Positions 8,800 to 18,412 are shown, counted from the stretch's first letter. The stretch is DNA of 48,328 nucleotides from Hyphomicrobiales bacterium (GCA_002400845.2 NVRK02000115.1:1-48328), one strand, 5' to 3'. The notes: generated by a model from the letters alone, not told the origin. Numbers and translations are program-made.

Positions 8800-9360
8800 A
8801 TGTTTGGAAAAATTATCAATTCGCTTTTTAAGCGTAACAACCCAATACCACTACAGCTTTATGGCGCGGTTATGGCACAATCACGTAAACCAGAATTTTA
8901 TACCAACTTAAAGTTTCAAGACAGTGTTATGGGGCGATTTGATTTGCTTACCCTCCACATGTTTTTGCTTTCAAGAAGACTTGTGCGTGAAGACGATGCA
9001 AAAAGTTTGAGCCTGAACCAAGAAGTCTTTGATATTTATACCAACGACACCGACAGCGCTTTGCGCGAAATTGGGATTGGCGATCAGACCGTTCCAAAAC
9101 GCAAAAAGAAAATGATTCGTGGTTTTTATGGTCAGGTAGAAGATTTCGCAAAATTACTAGATGATGGTAATAATATTGAATTGGGCAAAGCTGTGAAGGC
9201 TCGCTTTTTTGAAGGTAAAGAACCTAAGAAGGTTTCTGCAAAAACTGTTAAGTTGCTTACAAAATATATTGCCGAGTGTGGTCCATTTCTTGATAAGCAA
9301 AAAAGTGATAATCTTTATGCGGGCAAGGTTAAATGGCCCGACATTTCAAATTACGTCTAA
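8800..9360 (+). CDS. Ubiquinol-cytochrome c chaperone (CBP3-like)
   Basis: 186 residues matching the ubiquinol-cytochrome c chaperone family, relatives of mitochondrial Cbp3/UQCC1 that help assemble cytochrome b of the bc1 complex. Family traits are YGAVMAQSRKPEFY at residues 21-34, DSVMGRFDLLTLHMFLLSRRL, LREIGIGDQTVPKRKKKMI with FYGQVEDF, and LGKAVKARFF. The product is cytosolic, with no signal peptide. It starts a plus-strand group with DUF177 that continues to plsX and fabH. Confidence 0.92.
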   Translation: MFGKIINSLFKRNNPIPLQLYGAVMAQSRKPEFYTNLKFQDSVMGRFDLLTLHMFLLSRRLVREDDAKSLSLNQEVFDIYTNDTDSALREIGIGDQTVPKRKKKMIRGFYGQVEDFAKLLDDGNNIELGKAVKARFFEGKEPKKVSAKTVKLLTKYIAECGPFLDKQKSDNLYAGKVKWPDISNYV

Positions 9361-9408
9361 TAAATAAGCTTATAAAAATCAGCTTTAAAAATAATAAGTG
9401 ACACAAAA

Positions 9409-9975
9409 ATGAGTGAAAATAAAAAAGAGACACTTGATTACACCGTTAATGTCGGCGTTTTGCCAGGGGCTGGTTTTGTCATTGATCTTGATGCAAATGA
9501 AAAAGAACGTGCCGCTTTAGCTATTGAGGCAGACATTTTAGAAATTAAAAGTCTAAAGGCAGAGTTGGTATTTAGGCGCTGGCGCAAAGATGGCGTTGGC
9601 CTAAAGGGGCGTATATTTGCCAAAGTCGTTCAAGAATGTATTGTGACATTAGAGCCTCTAAATAGCGAATTTATAGAAGAGGTAGAGCGCACTTTTTTGC
9701 CAGAAGGTTCTAGACTTGCAAAGCCTAGATTAAATGAAGATGGTGAAATGGTTTTAGACCTTGAGGGCGCAGATATTCCCGATTTATTTATCGGCAACAC
9801 CTTAAATGTCTGGGAGATTATTTTAGAACATCTTCAATTGGGCTTAGATCCTTTTCCTCGCGCACAAGGTGCGCAATTTGCCGACCATATAGAAGATGAT
9901 GGAAGTGATGATGAAAAGGCTTCGCCATTTGCTGCACTTTCGGCACTAAAATCAACTGAGAAAAATGATAAATAA
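9409..9975 (+). CDS. DUF177/YceD family protein
   Basis: 188-residue cytosolic protein of the YceD family (DUF177), linked in the literature to 23S rRNA accumulation and normally found next to rpmF or plsX. Characteristic features are the strand-rich N-terminal half and FAKVVQECIVTLEPLNSEF with the conserved Cys. The mid-region has EDGEMVLDLEGADIPDLF, the Asp-rich family signature. The tail beyond residue 165 is acidic and low complexity. Context (bc1 chaperone before, plsX after) agrees with the assignment. Confidence 0.88.
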   Translation: MSENKKETLDYTVNVGVLPGAGFVIDLDANEKERAALAIEADILEIKSLKAELVFRRWRKDGVGLKGRIFAKVVQECIVTLEPLNSEFIEEVERTFLPEGSRLAKPRLNEDGEMVLDLEGADIPDLFIGNTLNVWEIILEHLQLGLDPFPRAQGAQFADHIEDDGSDDEKASPFAALSALKSTEKNDK

Positions 9976-10152
9976 GGCTGGTTTAACCTCATTTATAATG
10001 TTTTTATCTTCATAACCCACACAAAGATGCCACATAGACACTCAGAGCGCTTGATTGCTTAATGGCTACAGGTTAAGCGTTCAAAATTAGATTTGCCCCA
10101 AGTTATGTTTTTTACAAGTCTATTCGCCAGTTGACACTAAAAAGTAGTATAT

Positions 10153-11205
10153 ATGTCTAGCAAAAAAACAATATCACTTGATGCAATGGGCGGAGATAAC
10201 GGCCCTAGTGTGGTTTTGGGCGGTGCTGCAAAAGCATTAGAACGCAAACCTGATATTTCCTTCATTCTATATGGAGACGAGGCGATACTTAACGCCGAAT
10301 TGCAAAATTTTCCAAAGTTGCAAAAAAATGCCATTGTAAAACATTGCGATGTTCATATTGATATGGACGAAAAGCCAAGCAAGGCTTTACGCAAAGGACG
10401 CGGTAAATCTGGAATGTGGCTTGCGATTGCTGCTGTAAAAACGGGTGAAGCAGATGTATGTGTGTCGGCTGGTAACACAGGCGCACTTATGGCCATGTCT
10501 AGGTTTTGTCTTAGAACAATGGCAGGCATTGAGCGCCCAGCAATGGCAGCGCTTTGGCCAACACTAAAAGGCGAAAGCGTTGTTTTAGACGTGGGCGCAA
10601 ATGTTGGTGCTGACAGTGGGCAATTGGTTGATTTTGCGCTCATGGGGTCTGCGATGGCAAGAGCCTTATATGGTTTAGACAGCCCAACAGTTGGCCTTTT
10701 AAACATTGGCGTTGAAGAAGTTAAAGGCCTTGAAGAAGTGCGTGAAGCAGGCCAAATGCTACGCAATTCAGAATTTGAAGGTCTTACGTATCACGGCTTT
10801 GTTGAAGGCAATGATTTAGGCCTTGGTACGGTCGATGTTGTTGTAACCGAAGGTTATACGGGGAATATTGCACTTAAAACTGCCGAGGGCACAGCAAAGC
10901 AAATTGCTTCTTATCTGCGCGCTGCCATGAGCCGTACAATATTTGCAAAAATTGGTTACTTTTTTGCAAAGTCAGCCTTTAATCAATTACGCGAAAAAAT
11001 GGACCCACGCAAAGTAAACGGCGCTGTGTTCTTAGGCTTAAATGGCGTTGTTATTAAAAGCCATGGCGGAACAGATGCAGAAGGCTTTGCAGCTGCGGTT
11101 GAAATGGCCTACGATATGGTAGCAAATGGTATTATGCAAAAAATTGCAAATGACTTAGATCGTTTTGATAAAGGCAAATTTATTGAAAACGAAAACACTG
11201 AATAA
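10153..11205 (+). CDS. plsX: Phosphate acyltransferase PlsX
   Basis: Makes acyl-phosphate from acyl-ACP for PlsY, the first step of phospholipid synthesis. At 350 residues it is the normal length. Signatures: [12 protein letters not shown] at the N-terminus, [77 protein letters not shown], and the closing [18 protein letters not shown]. It is followed by fabH after 65 bases, so the two probably share a transcript. A 177-base gap with no clear structure precedes it. Confidence 0.98.
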   Translation: MSSKKTISLDAMGGDNGPSVVLGGAAKALERKPDISFILYGDEAILNAELQNFPKLQKNAIVKHCDVHIDMDEKPSKALRKGRGKSGMWLAIAAVKTGEADVCVSAGNTGALMAMSRFCLRTMAGIERPAMAALWPTLKGESVVLDVGANVGADSGQLVDFALMGSAMARALYGLDSPTVGLLNIGVEEVKGLEEVREAGQMLRNSEFEGLTYHGFVEGNDLGLGTVDVVVTEGYTGNIALKTAEGTAKQIASYLRAAMSRTIFAKIGYFFAKSAFNQLREKMDPRKVNGAVFLGLNGVVIKSHGGTDAEGFAAAVEMAYDMVANGIMQKIANDLDRFDKGKFIENENTE

Positions 11206-11270
11206 AACTTAGTTTGCTATTAATATTAGAAAATGACACTGAATTGACACGAAGATGTCAGGGGAAATAG

Positions 11271-12242
11271 ATGATAAGATCGATAATCGTTGGTACTGGT
11301 TCTTATAGTCCCGCAAAGATTCTAACGAACAAAGATATGGAATCCATCATTGATACAACCGATGAGTGGATTACCCAGCGTACAGGCATTAAACAACGTC
11401 ATATTGTTGAAGATGGTGAAACAACTGCTGATCTTGGTGAAAAAGCTGCAAGAGCTGCCCTAGAAAATGCAGGTCTAACGACAGATGATCTCGATATGAT
11501 TATCTTAGCGACATCAACGCCAAATAATACATTTCCAGCAACATCTGTTGATATTCAAAACCGCCTAGGCATGCATCATGGCGTAGCCTTTGATGTGCAG
11601 GCCGTTTGCTCTGGTTTTGTTTTCGCGCTTACGACTGCCGATCAATATATTAAATCTGGATACGCAAAGCGCATTCTTGTCATTGGCGCAGAAACATTTT
11701 CTAGGCTTTTAGATTGGGAAGATCGCACGACTTGTGTGCTTTTTGGCGATGGTGCTGGTGCAGTCATTGTTGAAGCAGGCGAGGGCGAGGGCACAAGTGC
11801 CGATCGCGGTATTTTAACATCGCATTTACGTTCTGATGGTGTTCATAAAGATAAGCTTTATGTCGATGGTGGGCCCTCTACAACTGGCACAACCGGAAAA
11901 TTGCGTATGCAAGGCAAAGAAGTTTTCCGCCATGCAGTTGGTATGATTACCGATGTGATTGAGGATGCTTATAAAGCGACTGGCTTAACTTCCGATGATT
12001 TAGATTGGTTCATCCCGCACCAAGCAAATAAGCGTATCATCGACGCTTCTGCCAAGAAGTTAAAAATTGACCCTAAAAAAGTTGTAATCACTGTCGATAG
12101 GCACGGAAACACTTCTGCGGCGTCAATTCCTTTGGCTATTTGCGAAGCTGTAAAAGATGGTCGCGTTAAAAAAGGCGACATCATATTGCTTGAAGCAATG
12201 GGCGGCGGCTTTACTTGGGGCTCGGTACTGCTCCGCTGGTAA
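11271..12242 (+). CDS. fabH: 3-oxoacyl-ACP synthase III (KASIII)
   Basis: Starts fatty acid synthesis by condensing acetyl-CoA with malonyl-ACP. The 323-residue enzyme has the full catalytic triad: Cys in [10 protein letters not shown] at about residue 113, His in [11 protein letters not shown] at about 248, and Asn in RHGNTSAAS at about 278. [15 protein letters not shown] and the final [13 protein letters not shown] are also standard. GGGG four bases before AATAGATG gives the ribosome binding site. It pairs with plsX upstream. Confidence 0.98.
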   Translation: MIRSIIVGTGSYSPAKILTNKDMESIIDTTDEWITQRTGIKQRHIVEDGETTADLGEKAARAALENAGLTTDDLDMIILATSTPNNTFPATSVDIQNRLGMHHGVAFDVQAVCSGFVFALTTADQYIKSGYAKRILVIGAETFSRLLDWEDRTTCVLFGDGAGAVIVEAGEGEGTSADRGILTSHLRSDGVHKDKLYVDGGPSTTGTTGKLRMQGKEVFRHAVGMITDVIEDAYKATGLTSDDLDWFIPHQANKRIIDASAKKLKIDPKKVVITVDRHGNTSAASIPLAICEAVKDGRVKKGDIILLEAMGGGFTWGSVLLRW

Positions 12243-12351
12243 TATTCTAGCTATTTTATGGTTAATTCCTGTTGCTCTTTTGACCTAAAGTCAATAACGT
12301 CACGAATAATAAAAATACAGACCCACCTGTGATATTGATTAGTACAAGGCG

Positions 12352-12395
12352 GTCGGTTTGATTGCCGATTTTTTCGTATGTCAGAGAATTCTGAC
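12352..12395 (+). terminator. Weak terminator plus inverted repeat between fabH and ihfA
   Basis: GTCGG at 12352-12356 pairs with CCGAT at 12365-12369 (one G-U pair) and runs into six T's, a weak intrinsic terminator for plsX-fabH. Right after it lies GTCAGA-GAAT-TCTGAC at 12380-12395, a perfect six-base hairpin, which could be a second terminator stem or an operator for ihfA. Confidence 0.5.
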
Positions 12396-12459
12396 GGGCA
12401 TTTTTAGTGGCTAATGATTAGCCTATTTTGAGCGTTATACGCATATTAAGGAGAATTTT

Positions 12460-12762
12460 ATGGGGGGTCGTACATTAACACGGGTGGACTTAGTTGAGGC
12501 AGTCTATCAAAAGGTAGGTCTATCAAGAACAGAATCCGCTGAACTAGTAGAGACCGTGATAGATGAAATTTGTCACAGTGTTGTAGCAGGCGAATCAGTT
12601 AAATTATCTTCTTTTGGTTCTTTCTTAGTGCGTGATAAAAATGAACGTATTGGAAGAAATCCAAAAACTGGTGAAGAAGTACCAATTACGCCAAGGCGCG
12701 TGATGGTTTTTAAACCATCAAATATTATGAAAGATGCTGTCTTAAAAGGGAATTCCAAATAG
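12460..12762 (+). CDS. ihfA: Integration host factor alpha subunit
   Basis: DNA-bending nucleoid protein, one half of the IHF heterodimer. 100 residues with the HU/IHF fold: [19 protein letters not shown], the [16 protein letters not shown] turn, the DNA-intercalating arm [14 protein letters not shown] (Arg-Asn-Pro tip), and [13 protein letters not shown]. Its place after fabH and before a MerR-type gene is the usual one for the alpha subunit. AAGGAGA lies five bases upstream of the ATG. Confidence 0.95.
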   Translation: MGGRTLTRVDLVEAVYQKVGLSRTESAELVETVIDEICHSVVAGESVKLSSFGSFLVRDKNERIGRNPKTGEEVPITPRRVMVFKPSNIMKDAVLKGNSK

Positions 12763-12788
12763 GGAAAGCAGTGTGCTTTTTTTGGAAT
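12752..12788 (+). terminator. Terminator overlapping the ihfA stop codon
   Basis: ATTCCAAA at 12752-12759 pairs with TTTGGAAT at 12781-12788, and inside it AAAGCA-GTG-TGCTTT (12765-12779) forms a perfect hairpin followed by a run of T's. The outer arm lies within the last codons of ihfA. Confidence 0.75.
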
Positions 12789-12863
12789 TAGGGCACCTAA
12801 AAGACAGAGTACAATAGGGCCGTTCGTATGGCTTTATTCAGTTTGTAACTTGGGAGTGAGTAT

Positions 12864-13427
12864 TTGAATAAAAGCCCTGATGCATTTCGCACAATTAGCG
12901 AAGTTGCCGAAGATTTAGACTTACCGCAACATGTATTGCGGTTTTGGGAAACCAGATTTACACAAATCAAACCAATGAAACGCGGTGGCGGTAGACGTTA
13001 TTATCGCCCCGATGATGTTGACCTTTTAAAAGGCATTCGCCATCTTCTCTATGATGAAGGTTACACCATTCGTGGTGTTCAGCGCATCTTAAAAGACCAA
13101 GGCAATCGATATGTAATTGGCATTGGCAATGGAGAAATTAACATTTCTGAGCCAACTGATTCTGATTTGTCTCCAGTTGAAAGAGTTGTGGAGATGGAAG
13201 ATGAATCTCCAATTGGTGCACACGCAGAGCCTAAAACGGCTGTTTCAATTAAAGATTTGCCAAATGGTAATGCTTCTAAAAAAGGCATCCTTAAACGTCT
13301 TCGTGGAAAAAGCAGTTCTAATGAAGATGCAATAACAGTGAGCGATGATGATCGTCGTAATTTACAATCCACATTGTATGAATTGTTGGAATGTAAGCGT
13401 TTGTTAGATCAAGTTAGATCTAATTAG
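12864..13427 (+). CDS. MerR-family transcriptional regulator
   Basis: 187 residues. The N-terminal winged-helix domain is clear: [40 protein letters not shown], and [20 protein letters not shown]. The region from about residue 85 on is low complexity and no effector domain is recognised. The start is TTG at 12864, chosen because GGGAG lies seven bases upstream (12852-12856) and the HTH begins eight residues later; no in-frame ATG fits. This gene follows ihfA in related genomes, and the target is unknown. Confidence 0.88.
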   Translation: MNKSPDAFRTISEVAEDLDLPQHVLRFWETRFTQIKPMKRGGGRRYYRPDDVDLLKGIRHLLYDEGYTIRGVQRILKDQGNRYVIGIGNGEINISEPTDSDLSPVERVVEMEDESPIGAHAEPKTAVSIKDLPNGNASKKGILKRLRGKSSSNEDAITVSDDDRRNLQSTLYELLECKRLLDQVRSN

Positions 13428-13480
13428 ATTGCCGAAAAATACCAAATAAGTTGGTAGGCAGTTGAAATTAATTGGCGAGA

Positions 13481-14515
13481 TTAAGTTGTGTCACCAATGG
13501 TAATTTCTATTGGGAATTCAACTTTTTTGGGTGTGCCAGTGCCGAGGCTGTCGGCGGATTTGTTTTCTGTGCTCACATGAAGTCCAGCCAATTCACCTAT
13601 TTTAAACCTTGGCGATTTCACTGTTGTGATTTTTAAAGGCAACGCATCTAAAAATTCCAACCCATTGAAACTTGCCAGAGCAATTTGCTGTGGGACACTG
13701 ATGTTGTTGGCGATAGTGTGCATGAGTGCGCCAGCCGCCATGTCATCATTTGAAAAATATAAAGCGTCAATCGTGTTGTTCTGATCTATTATTTCCTTGG
13801 TCAATCTGCGTCCCATTTGCATAGAAGATGGACCAAAATCACTTTTTTTATCAACAAGTTGTGCGCCAGCAGCAAGGATTGTTTCAGCAAAACCATTGAA
13901 TCTTTTTTCGGCTCTTAAATCAGTTTTTAAAAACGATCCCACATAACCAAATTTTCGATAGCCTCGTTCTAATAAATGTTTGGCGGTTTCGATGCCAGCC
14001 AGTGTGTGCCGTAAGCCAAAACAGGCGTCAATCGGCGTGTCGCTGTAATCCATTATTTCAGAAATTCGGATAGAAGTTTTGCTCAGTAATTCACGGGTTC
14101 TTTCGCTGTGCTCTAACCCTGTTAAAATTAATCCAGCAGGGCGCCAAGCTAAGAGGCCTTCAACCAATTTTTCTTCTTTTATAAGGGAGTAATCACTTAT
14201 CCCAAAAAACGGCTGCATGTCGGTTTTGCTTAGTGCCGAATTTATACCGCTTAATACTTCACTAAAAACAACGTTTGAAAGCGTAGGTAAAATAACGCCA
14301 ACCAAATTGCTTTTGTCGCTTGCCAATGCGCCAGCCAATTTATTTGGGCTATAGCCAATTTTAGCCGCCGCTTCTTTTACCAGCGAGATCACTTCTTTGG
14401 AAACATAGCCCTTGCCGCGCAAAACGCGTGATACCGTCATAACACTAACATTCGCAATTTTAGATACGTCTTTTAAAGTGGGGGCGGGGGCTGGTTTTAG
14501 TAAATCTCTATTCAT
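13481..14515 (-). CDS. LacI-family repressor of the tetronate operon
   Basis: 344-residue repressor. An N-terminal helix-turn-helix (TLKDVSKIANVSVMTVSRVL, residues 13-32) and hinge helix (SPNKLAGALAS) precede a periplasmic-binding-protein-like effector domain with VGVILPTLSNVVFSEVLSGI, GYRKFGYVGSF and ALYFSNDDMAAGALM. It belongs to the gluconate/idonate-type branch by general appearance. It is divergent from ltnD across a 153-base gap holding two near-identical palindromes, so autoregulation and control of ltnD-otnKCI by a sugar acid are likely. A good ribosome binding site (AAAGGAAAT) precedes the ATG. Confidence 0.92.
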   Translation of the reverse strand: MNRDLLKPAPAPTLKDVSKIANVSVMTVSRVLRGKGYVSKEVISLVKEAAAKIGYSPNKLAGALASDKSNLVGVILPTLSNVVFSEVLSGINSALSKTDMQPFFGISDYSLIKEEKLVEGLLAWRPAGLILTGLEHSERTRELLSKTSIRISEIMDYSDTPIDACFGLRHTLAGIETAKHLLERGYRKFGYVGSFLKTDLRAEKRFNGFAETILAAGAQLVDKKSDFGPSSMQMGRRLTKEIIDQNNTIDALYFSNDDMAAGALMHTIANNISVPQQIALASFNGLEFLDALPLKITTVKSPRFKIGELAGLHVSTENKSADSLGTGTPKKVEFPIEITIGDTT

Positions 14516-14560
14516 ATTTCCTTTCTATCAGAATAATAGTCAATGGAAAACACTTGACTG

Positions 14561-14574
14561 TGTTAGCGATAACA
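14561..14574. promoter_or_regulatory. LacI-type operator, copy 1
   Basis: TGTTAGCGATAACA, a palindrome with one imperfect pair, lies two bases after a TTGACT -35-like element (14554-14559). Its centre is 33 bases from that of copy 2. TGTTAGCGCTAACA-type sites with a central CG are typical for LacI-family repressors. Confidence 0.8.
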
Positions 14575-14593
14575 TATACGGATTGTATAAATA

Positions 14594-14607
14594 TGTTAGC
14601 GCTAACA
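14594..14607. promoter_or_regulatory. LacI-type operator, copy 2 (perfect palindrome)
   Basis: TGTTAGCGCTAACA, fully symmetrical, 62 bases upstream of the ltnD start. Spacing to copy 1 is three helical turns, so both sites lie on the same DNA face and could bind two dimers cooperatively. Confidence 0.85.
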
Positions 14608-14668
14608 CATATAGGCATATACGTTTGCGTTACATTGCTTTTTAAAGTTTTTTACGTTTAGGACTGCT

Positions 14669-15586
14669 GTGTTGCAAAATAAAATTGGAATTATTGGCCT
14701 TGGCTCCATGGGCTATGGTATTGCCCAATCAATATTACGAGCAGGCCACAAAACGTTTGGCTTTGACATGGATAGTGCCAAAGTTTCACAATTTATTGCT
14801 GAGGGCGGCGAACAATCCCCATTATCTGAAAATATTTCGCAGTTAGATATTGTTGTTGTGGTGGTTTTAAACGCCGCACAAACTGAACAGGTTCTATTCG
14901 GTGAAAATGGAATAGTAGAAAAATTAAAGAACGGTGCGTGTGTAATTGCATGCGCAACTGTGCCGCCAGAATTTGCCCGCACTATGAATGATAAATGCAT
15001 GCGCCAAAACATTTGTTATTTAGATGCGCCAATTTCTGGCGGTTCTAAAAAAGCTGCTTCGGGCGATCTGTCCATTATGGCAGCGGGGCCTGAAAAAACA
15101 TTCGCAGCGGCTAAACCTGCGCTAGATGCAATGGCAGAGAATGTTTTTAATTTAGGTGAGGATGTTGGAACTGGCTCTGCAATGAAAGCAGTAAACCAGT
15201 TGCTTGCAGGCGTTCACATTGCTGCCATGGCAGAGGCTATTACCTTTGGTATTAGCCAAGGCATTTCGCCTGAATTATTTACTCAAATTATCCCAAAATG
15301 TGCAGGCTCTTCTTGGATGTTAGAAAATCGTGCACCTCATATTGTAGCAGGGGATTACACACCGCATTCTTCAGTTGATATTTGGCCAAAAGATTTAGGA
15401 ATTGTTTTAGACATTGCCAAACAATCTAAATTTCCAGCGCCCATTACCGCCGCCGCATTACAGCAATTTATTGCCGCTTCTGCCTGTGGTCTAGGCCAAG
15501 AAGATGATGCGGCAGTCGCAAAAATTTATGCGCGAAATGCAGGCTTAGAATTACCTGAACAACAAAATAATAATGAGGTTAAATAA
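14669..15586 (+). CDS. ltnD: L-threonate (tetronate) dehydrogenase, beta-hydroxyacid dehydrogenase family
   Basis: NAD-dependent oxidation of a four-carbon sugar acid to 2-oxo-tetronate. The 305 residues show IGIIGLGSMGYGIAQSIL (nucleotide binding, residues 6-23), DAPISGGSKKAASGDLSIMA (substrate loop) and GSAMKAVNQLLAG, with the catalytic Lys near residue 173. Substrate is inferred from the neighbours: otnK, otnC and otnI follow, the established L-threonate/D-erythronate pathway. The start is GTG at 14669 with AGGA six bases upstream (TTG at 14672 is an alternative). The stop overlaps the next ATG as TAATG. Confidence 0.88.
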   Translation: MLQNKIGIIGLGSMGYGIAQSILRAGHKTFGFDMDSAKVSQFIAEGGEQSPLSENISQLDIVVVVVLNAAQTEQVLFGENGIVEKLKNGACVIACATVPPEFARTMNDKCMRQNICYLDAPISGGSKKAASGDLSIMAAGPEKTFAAAKPALDAMAENVFNLGEDVGTGSAMKAVNQLLAGVHIAAMAEAITFGISQGISPELFTQIIPKCAGSSWMLENRAPHIVAGDYTPHSSVDIWPKDLGIVLDIAKQSKFPAPITAAALQQFIAASACGLGQEDDAAVAKIYARNAGLELPEQQNNNEVK

Positions 15587-16836
15587 TGCTTCTAGGTTGC
15601 ATTGGTGATGACTTTACAGGTTCTAGTGATTTAGCAAATACACTTGCAAAACAAGGCATGCGTACTGTCCAATATACAGGCGTGCCAACAACCGATGCGC
15701 CATCAAATATTGAGGCAGGCGTTGTTGCATTAAAGTCTCGTTCCAACGATCCAAAAATTGCCGTTGAACAATCGCTCAAAGCACTGGATTGGTTGAAACG
15801 CCAAGGCTGCAAACAATTTTTCTTTAAATATTGCTCCACTTTTGATTCCACACCAAAGGGCAATATTGGTCCTGTAATTGACGCATTGGCGCTAGCGCTT
15901 GATGCACACAAAATAATTGTGTGCCCAGCATTCCCCGGTACTGGGCGGTCAATCTATCAGGGCCACTTATTCGTAAATGACGTTTTGTTAAATGAGTGCG
16001 GAATGCAAGATCATCCTGTAACACCGATGATTGATGCAGACATACGTCGTTGGTTAAAACCGCAAACAGCATTTAACGTTGGTCATGTTGCAGCGCCCCA
16101 TGTGTTAAACGGTGCTGACGCAATAAAATCTGCAATGCGAGATGAGCATGAAAAGGGCAACCGCATTATAGTAGTTGATGCTTTGCAAGATGCTGATTTG
16201 ATGGAAATAGGAATAGCCGCCGCTGACCTACCTTTAATTTCAGGTGGCTCTGGCGTTGCGCTTGGCTTGCCTGCCAATTTTAAAAATAAAGGCCTAGCCA
16301 CTGGCAAGGTGACTGCTTGGACAAAGCAAAGTAGCAAGTGTATTGTGCTTTCTGGTTCTTGTTCAAAGGCGACTCGTGCGCAAGTTGAGTTTCATTCTAA
16401 AACCAATCCTAGTTTCGAAATCATAGCTTCTGATGTGATTGAAGGTAAGTTGAAGGCAGAAACCGTCGCAAAATGGTTGGTGGCAAAAGAGGGCGTTCCA
16501 CTTGCTTACAGTTCTGCTGATCCTGAGGTTGTTCGCTCTGTTCAACAGCAATATGGCAATGAAAAATCAGCAGAAGCGATTGAGAGTTTCTTTACTGAAG
16601 TATCACGCCAATTAGTCGAAAATGGCATTGAATGTATTTTAACCGCTGGGGGAGAAACCTCTGGAGCAGTGGTTGAAGGCTTGCAACTAAATGAGCTAGA
16701 AATTGGACCTGAAATTGATCCAGGCGTTCCTGCATTAAGGGCTGGGCCAAATTTGGTTTTGGCGTTAAAGTCTGGAAACTTTGGTGCAGAAGATTATTTT
16801 GCTAAAGCTGCAAGAATGCTAACCAGCAAGAACTAG
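15586..16836 (+). CDS. otnK: 3-oxo-tetronate kinase (DUF1537 family)
   Basis: ATP-dependent phosphorylation of 3-oxo-tetronate at O4. The N-terminal substrate domain starts LLGCIGDDFTGSSDLANTLA, the family hallmark Asp-Asp-x-Thr-Gly. The C-terminal nucleotide domain has CIVLSGSCSKATRAQ and LTAGGETSGAVVEGL. At 416 residues it has full length. The ATG overlaps the ltnD stop by one base. DUF1537 kinases act on several sugar acids, and the presence of otnC and otnI points to the tetronate type. Confidence 0.93.
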   Translation: MLLGCIGDDFTGSSDLANTLAKQGMRTVQYTGVPTTDAPSNIEAGVVALKSRSNDPKIAVEQSLKALDWLKRQGCKQFFFKYCSTFDSTPKGNIGPVIDALALALDAHKIIVCPAFPGTGRSIYQGHLFVNDVLLNECGMQDHPVTPMIDADIRRWLKPQTAFNVGHVAAPHVLNGADAIKSAMRDEHEKGNRIIVVDALQDADLMEIGIAAADLPLISGGSGVALGLPANFKNKGLATGKVTAWTKQSSKCIVLSGSCSKATRAQVEFHSKTNPSFEIIASDVIEGKLKAETVAKWLVAKEGVPLAYSSADPEVVRSVQQQYGNEKSAEAIESFFTEVSRQLVENGIECILTAGGETSGAVVEGLQLNELEIGPEIDPGVPALRAGPNLVLALKSGNFGAEDYFAKAARMLTSKN

Positions 16837-16860
16837 GCAGTAATTAAAAGGCGCAACGAA

Positions 16861-17511
16861 ATGAGTGAAGAAGCAAAGCTACGCGAAGACATTTGCAGAT
16901 TGTCAAAATCTATGTTCGAGCGTGGTTTAACAGGTGGTGCATCAGGCAATATTTCTGCCAGAACATCAGATGGTAAATTGCTAGTCTCTCCAACAGGTTC
17001 AAGCTTTGGAACGTTAGACCCTTCGCGTCTTGCCATGTTTGACGAAAAAGGCATTCACATTTCTGGTGATAAACCGACAAAAGAAATGCCGCTTCATTCA
17101 GCATTTTATGAGACCAGAGGTGCTAAATCTTCTGCTGTTGTTCACCTGCATTCATGTCATTCAGTTGCACTGTCTATGATGCCAGATGTGGATGAAGATA
17201 ATTTTCTTCCGCCCCTTACTGCTTATGGAATCATGCGCTTAGGCAAGGTGAAAATGCTGCCATATTTTATACCGGGTGATGTTGCGATGGGCGATGCTAT
17301 TCGAGGCCTGGCGGGTAAACGCAGTGCCGTAATGCTGGCAAGCCATGGCCCTGTTGTTGCAGGCAAAGATTTAGAAGCGGCAGTTTATGCCATTGAAGAA
17401 TTAGAAGAAACTGCCAAGCTGGCACTCTTAACACGTGGTGCAAATCCAAGATTGTTAACGCTGGCGCAGATCAATGGCATAGTCGATAAATTTGATGTTG
17501 AGTGGGACTAA
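16861..17511 (+). CDS. otnC: 3-oxo-tetronate 4-phosphate decarboxylase (class II aldolase family)
   Basis: Decarboxylates 3-oxo-tetronate 4-phosphate to dihydroxyacetone phosphate, which enters glycolysis. The 216-residue class II aldolase/adducin domain has GLTGGASGNISART (phosphate loop), PTKEMPLHSAFYETRG (catalytic Glu), the metal-binding histidines in AVVHLHSCHS and a third in MLASHGPVVAGK, then the AVYAIEELEETAKLALL helix. It starts 24 bases after otnK and ends 6 bases before otnI, hence one operon. Confidence 0.93.
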   Translation: MSEEAKLREDICRLSKSMFERGLTGGASGNISARTSDGKLLVSPTGSSFGTLDPSRLAMFDEKGIHISGDKPTKEMPLHSAFYETRGAKSSAVVHLHSCHSVALSMMPDVDEDNFLPPLTAYGIMRLGKVKMLPYFIPGDVAMGDAIRGLAGKRSAVMLASHGPVVAGKDLEAAVYAIEELEETAKLALLTRGANPRLLTLAQINGIVDKFDVEWD

Positions 17512-17517
17512 AAAACG

Positions 17518-18285
17518 ATGATTAAATTTTCAGCCAATCTTGGTTTTTTATGGAAAGAGTTAAGTTTACCAGACGCAATAAGAGCTGCAAAAAAAGTTGG
17601 CTTTGATGCCGTAGAATGTCATTGGCCTTATGATACGCCAGTTGAAGATGTAAACATCGCTTTAGCAGAAACTGGCTTAAAAATGCTGGGCCTTAATACG
17701 ATACGTGGCGATCTTGAAAAAGGAGAAAACGGTCTTTGTGCTTTGGTTGGCAGACAAGAAGAGGCGCGCGCAGCAATAGACCAAGCAATCGATTATGCAG
17801 TGGCAATTAACACGCCAAACATTCACGTAATGGCTGGCTTTGCGCAAGGCGAAGCGGCGCATAATACATTTGTTGAAAATCTTAAATATGCATGCGCACA
17901 AGCATCAGCCCATAACATTACAATTCTCATTGAACCGCTGAATAAATATGATGCGCCAGATTATTTTCTACAAAACTCCACTCAAGCAAAAGTAATTATT
18001 GAAGAAGTAGGAACGGACAATATCAAACTGATGTTTGATTGTTATCATCTGCAAATAATGGAAGGCGATATCTCGCGTCGTTTGGTCGAGTTGAAGCCAA
18101 TTATTGGTCATGTGCAATTTGCATCTGTGCCGACACGCCAAGAGCCAAACCAAGGCGAATTAGATTATTCACATATATTTAAAGTACTCTTTGACAATGG
18201 GTTTGATCAGCCAATTGGTGCTGAATATAAGCCTGCAACCACCACAGAGGCTGGGTTGGGGTGGTTAAACGACCTTAGGGGTTAA
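17518..18285 (+). CDS. otnI: 2-oxo-tetronate isomerase (hydroxypyruvate isomerase family)
   Basis: Interconverts 2-oxo- and 3-oxo-tetronate, linking LtnD to OtnK. The 255 residues form a TIM barrel of the xylose-isomerase-like superfamily. Candidate metal ligands are Glu in TILIEPLNKYDAPDY, Asp/His in LMFDCYHLQIMEGD, His in GHVQFASVP and Glu in IGAEYKP. Sequence alone would also allow hydroxypyruvate isomerase; the four-gene context decides it. No good ribosome binding site is visible in the short gap, so coupling to otnC is likely. Confidence 0.88.
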   Translation: MIKFSANLGFLWKELSLPDAIRAAKKVGFDAVECHWPYDTPVEDVNIALAETGLKMLGLNTIRGDLEKGENGLCALVGRQEEARAAIDQAIDYAVAINTPNIHVMAGFAQGEAAHNTFVENLKYACAQASAHNITILIEPLNKYDAPDYFLQNSTQAKVIIEEVGTDNIKLMFDCYHLQIMEGDISRRLVELKPIIGHVQFASVPTRQEPNQGELDYSHIFKVLFDNGFDQPIGAEYKPATTTEAGLGWLNDLRG

Positions 18286-18412
18286 GTTGGCGACCTAAAT
18301 TGAAATGTTGATAAAATACATCTGAATTATAAAATACATTTTTTATTTCGAGACTAAAGAAAATTGTTGCATTAGGCTCATTTTTCTGGAATCTAAGGTC
18401 TTGGAGGAAAAT

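Noticed and set aside
10131..10155. TTGACA before plsX as a -35 element
   Set aside because: The only -10-like TATATG lies 13 bases away and overlaps the start codon, so no usable promoter spacing.
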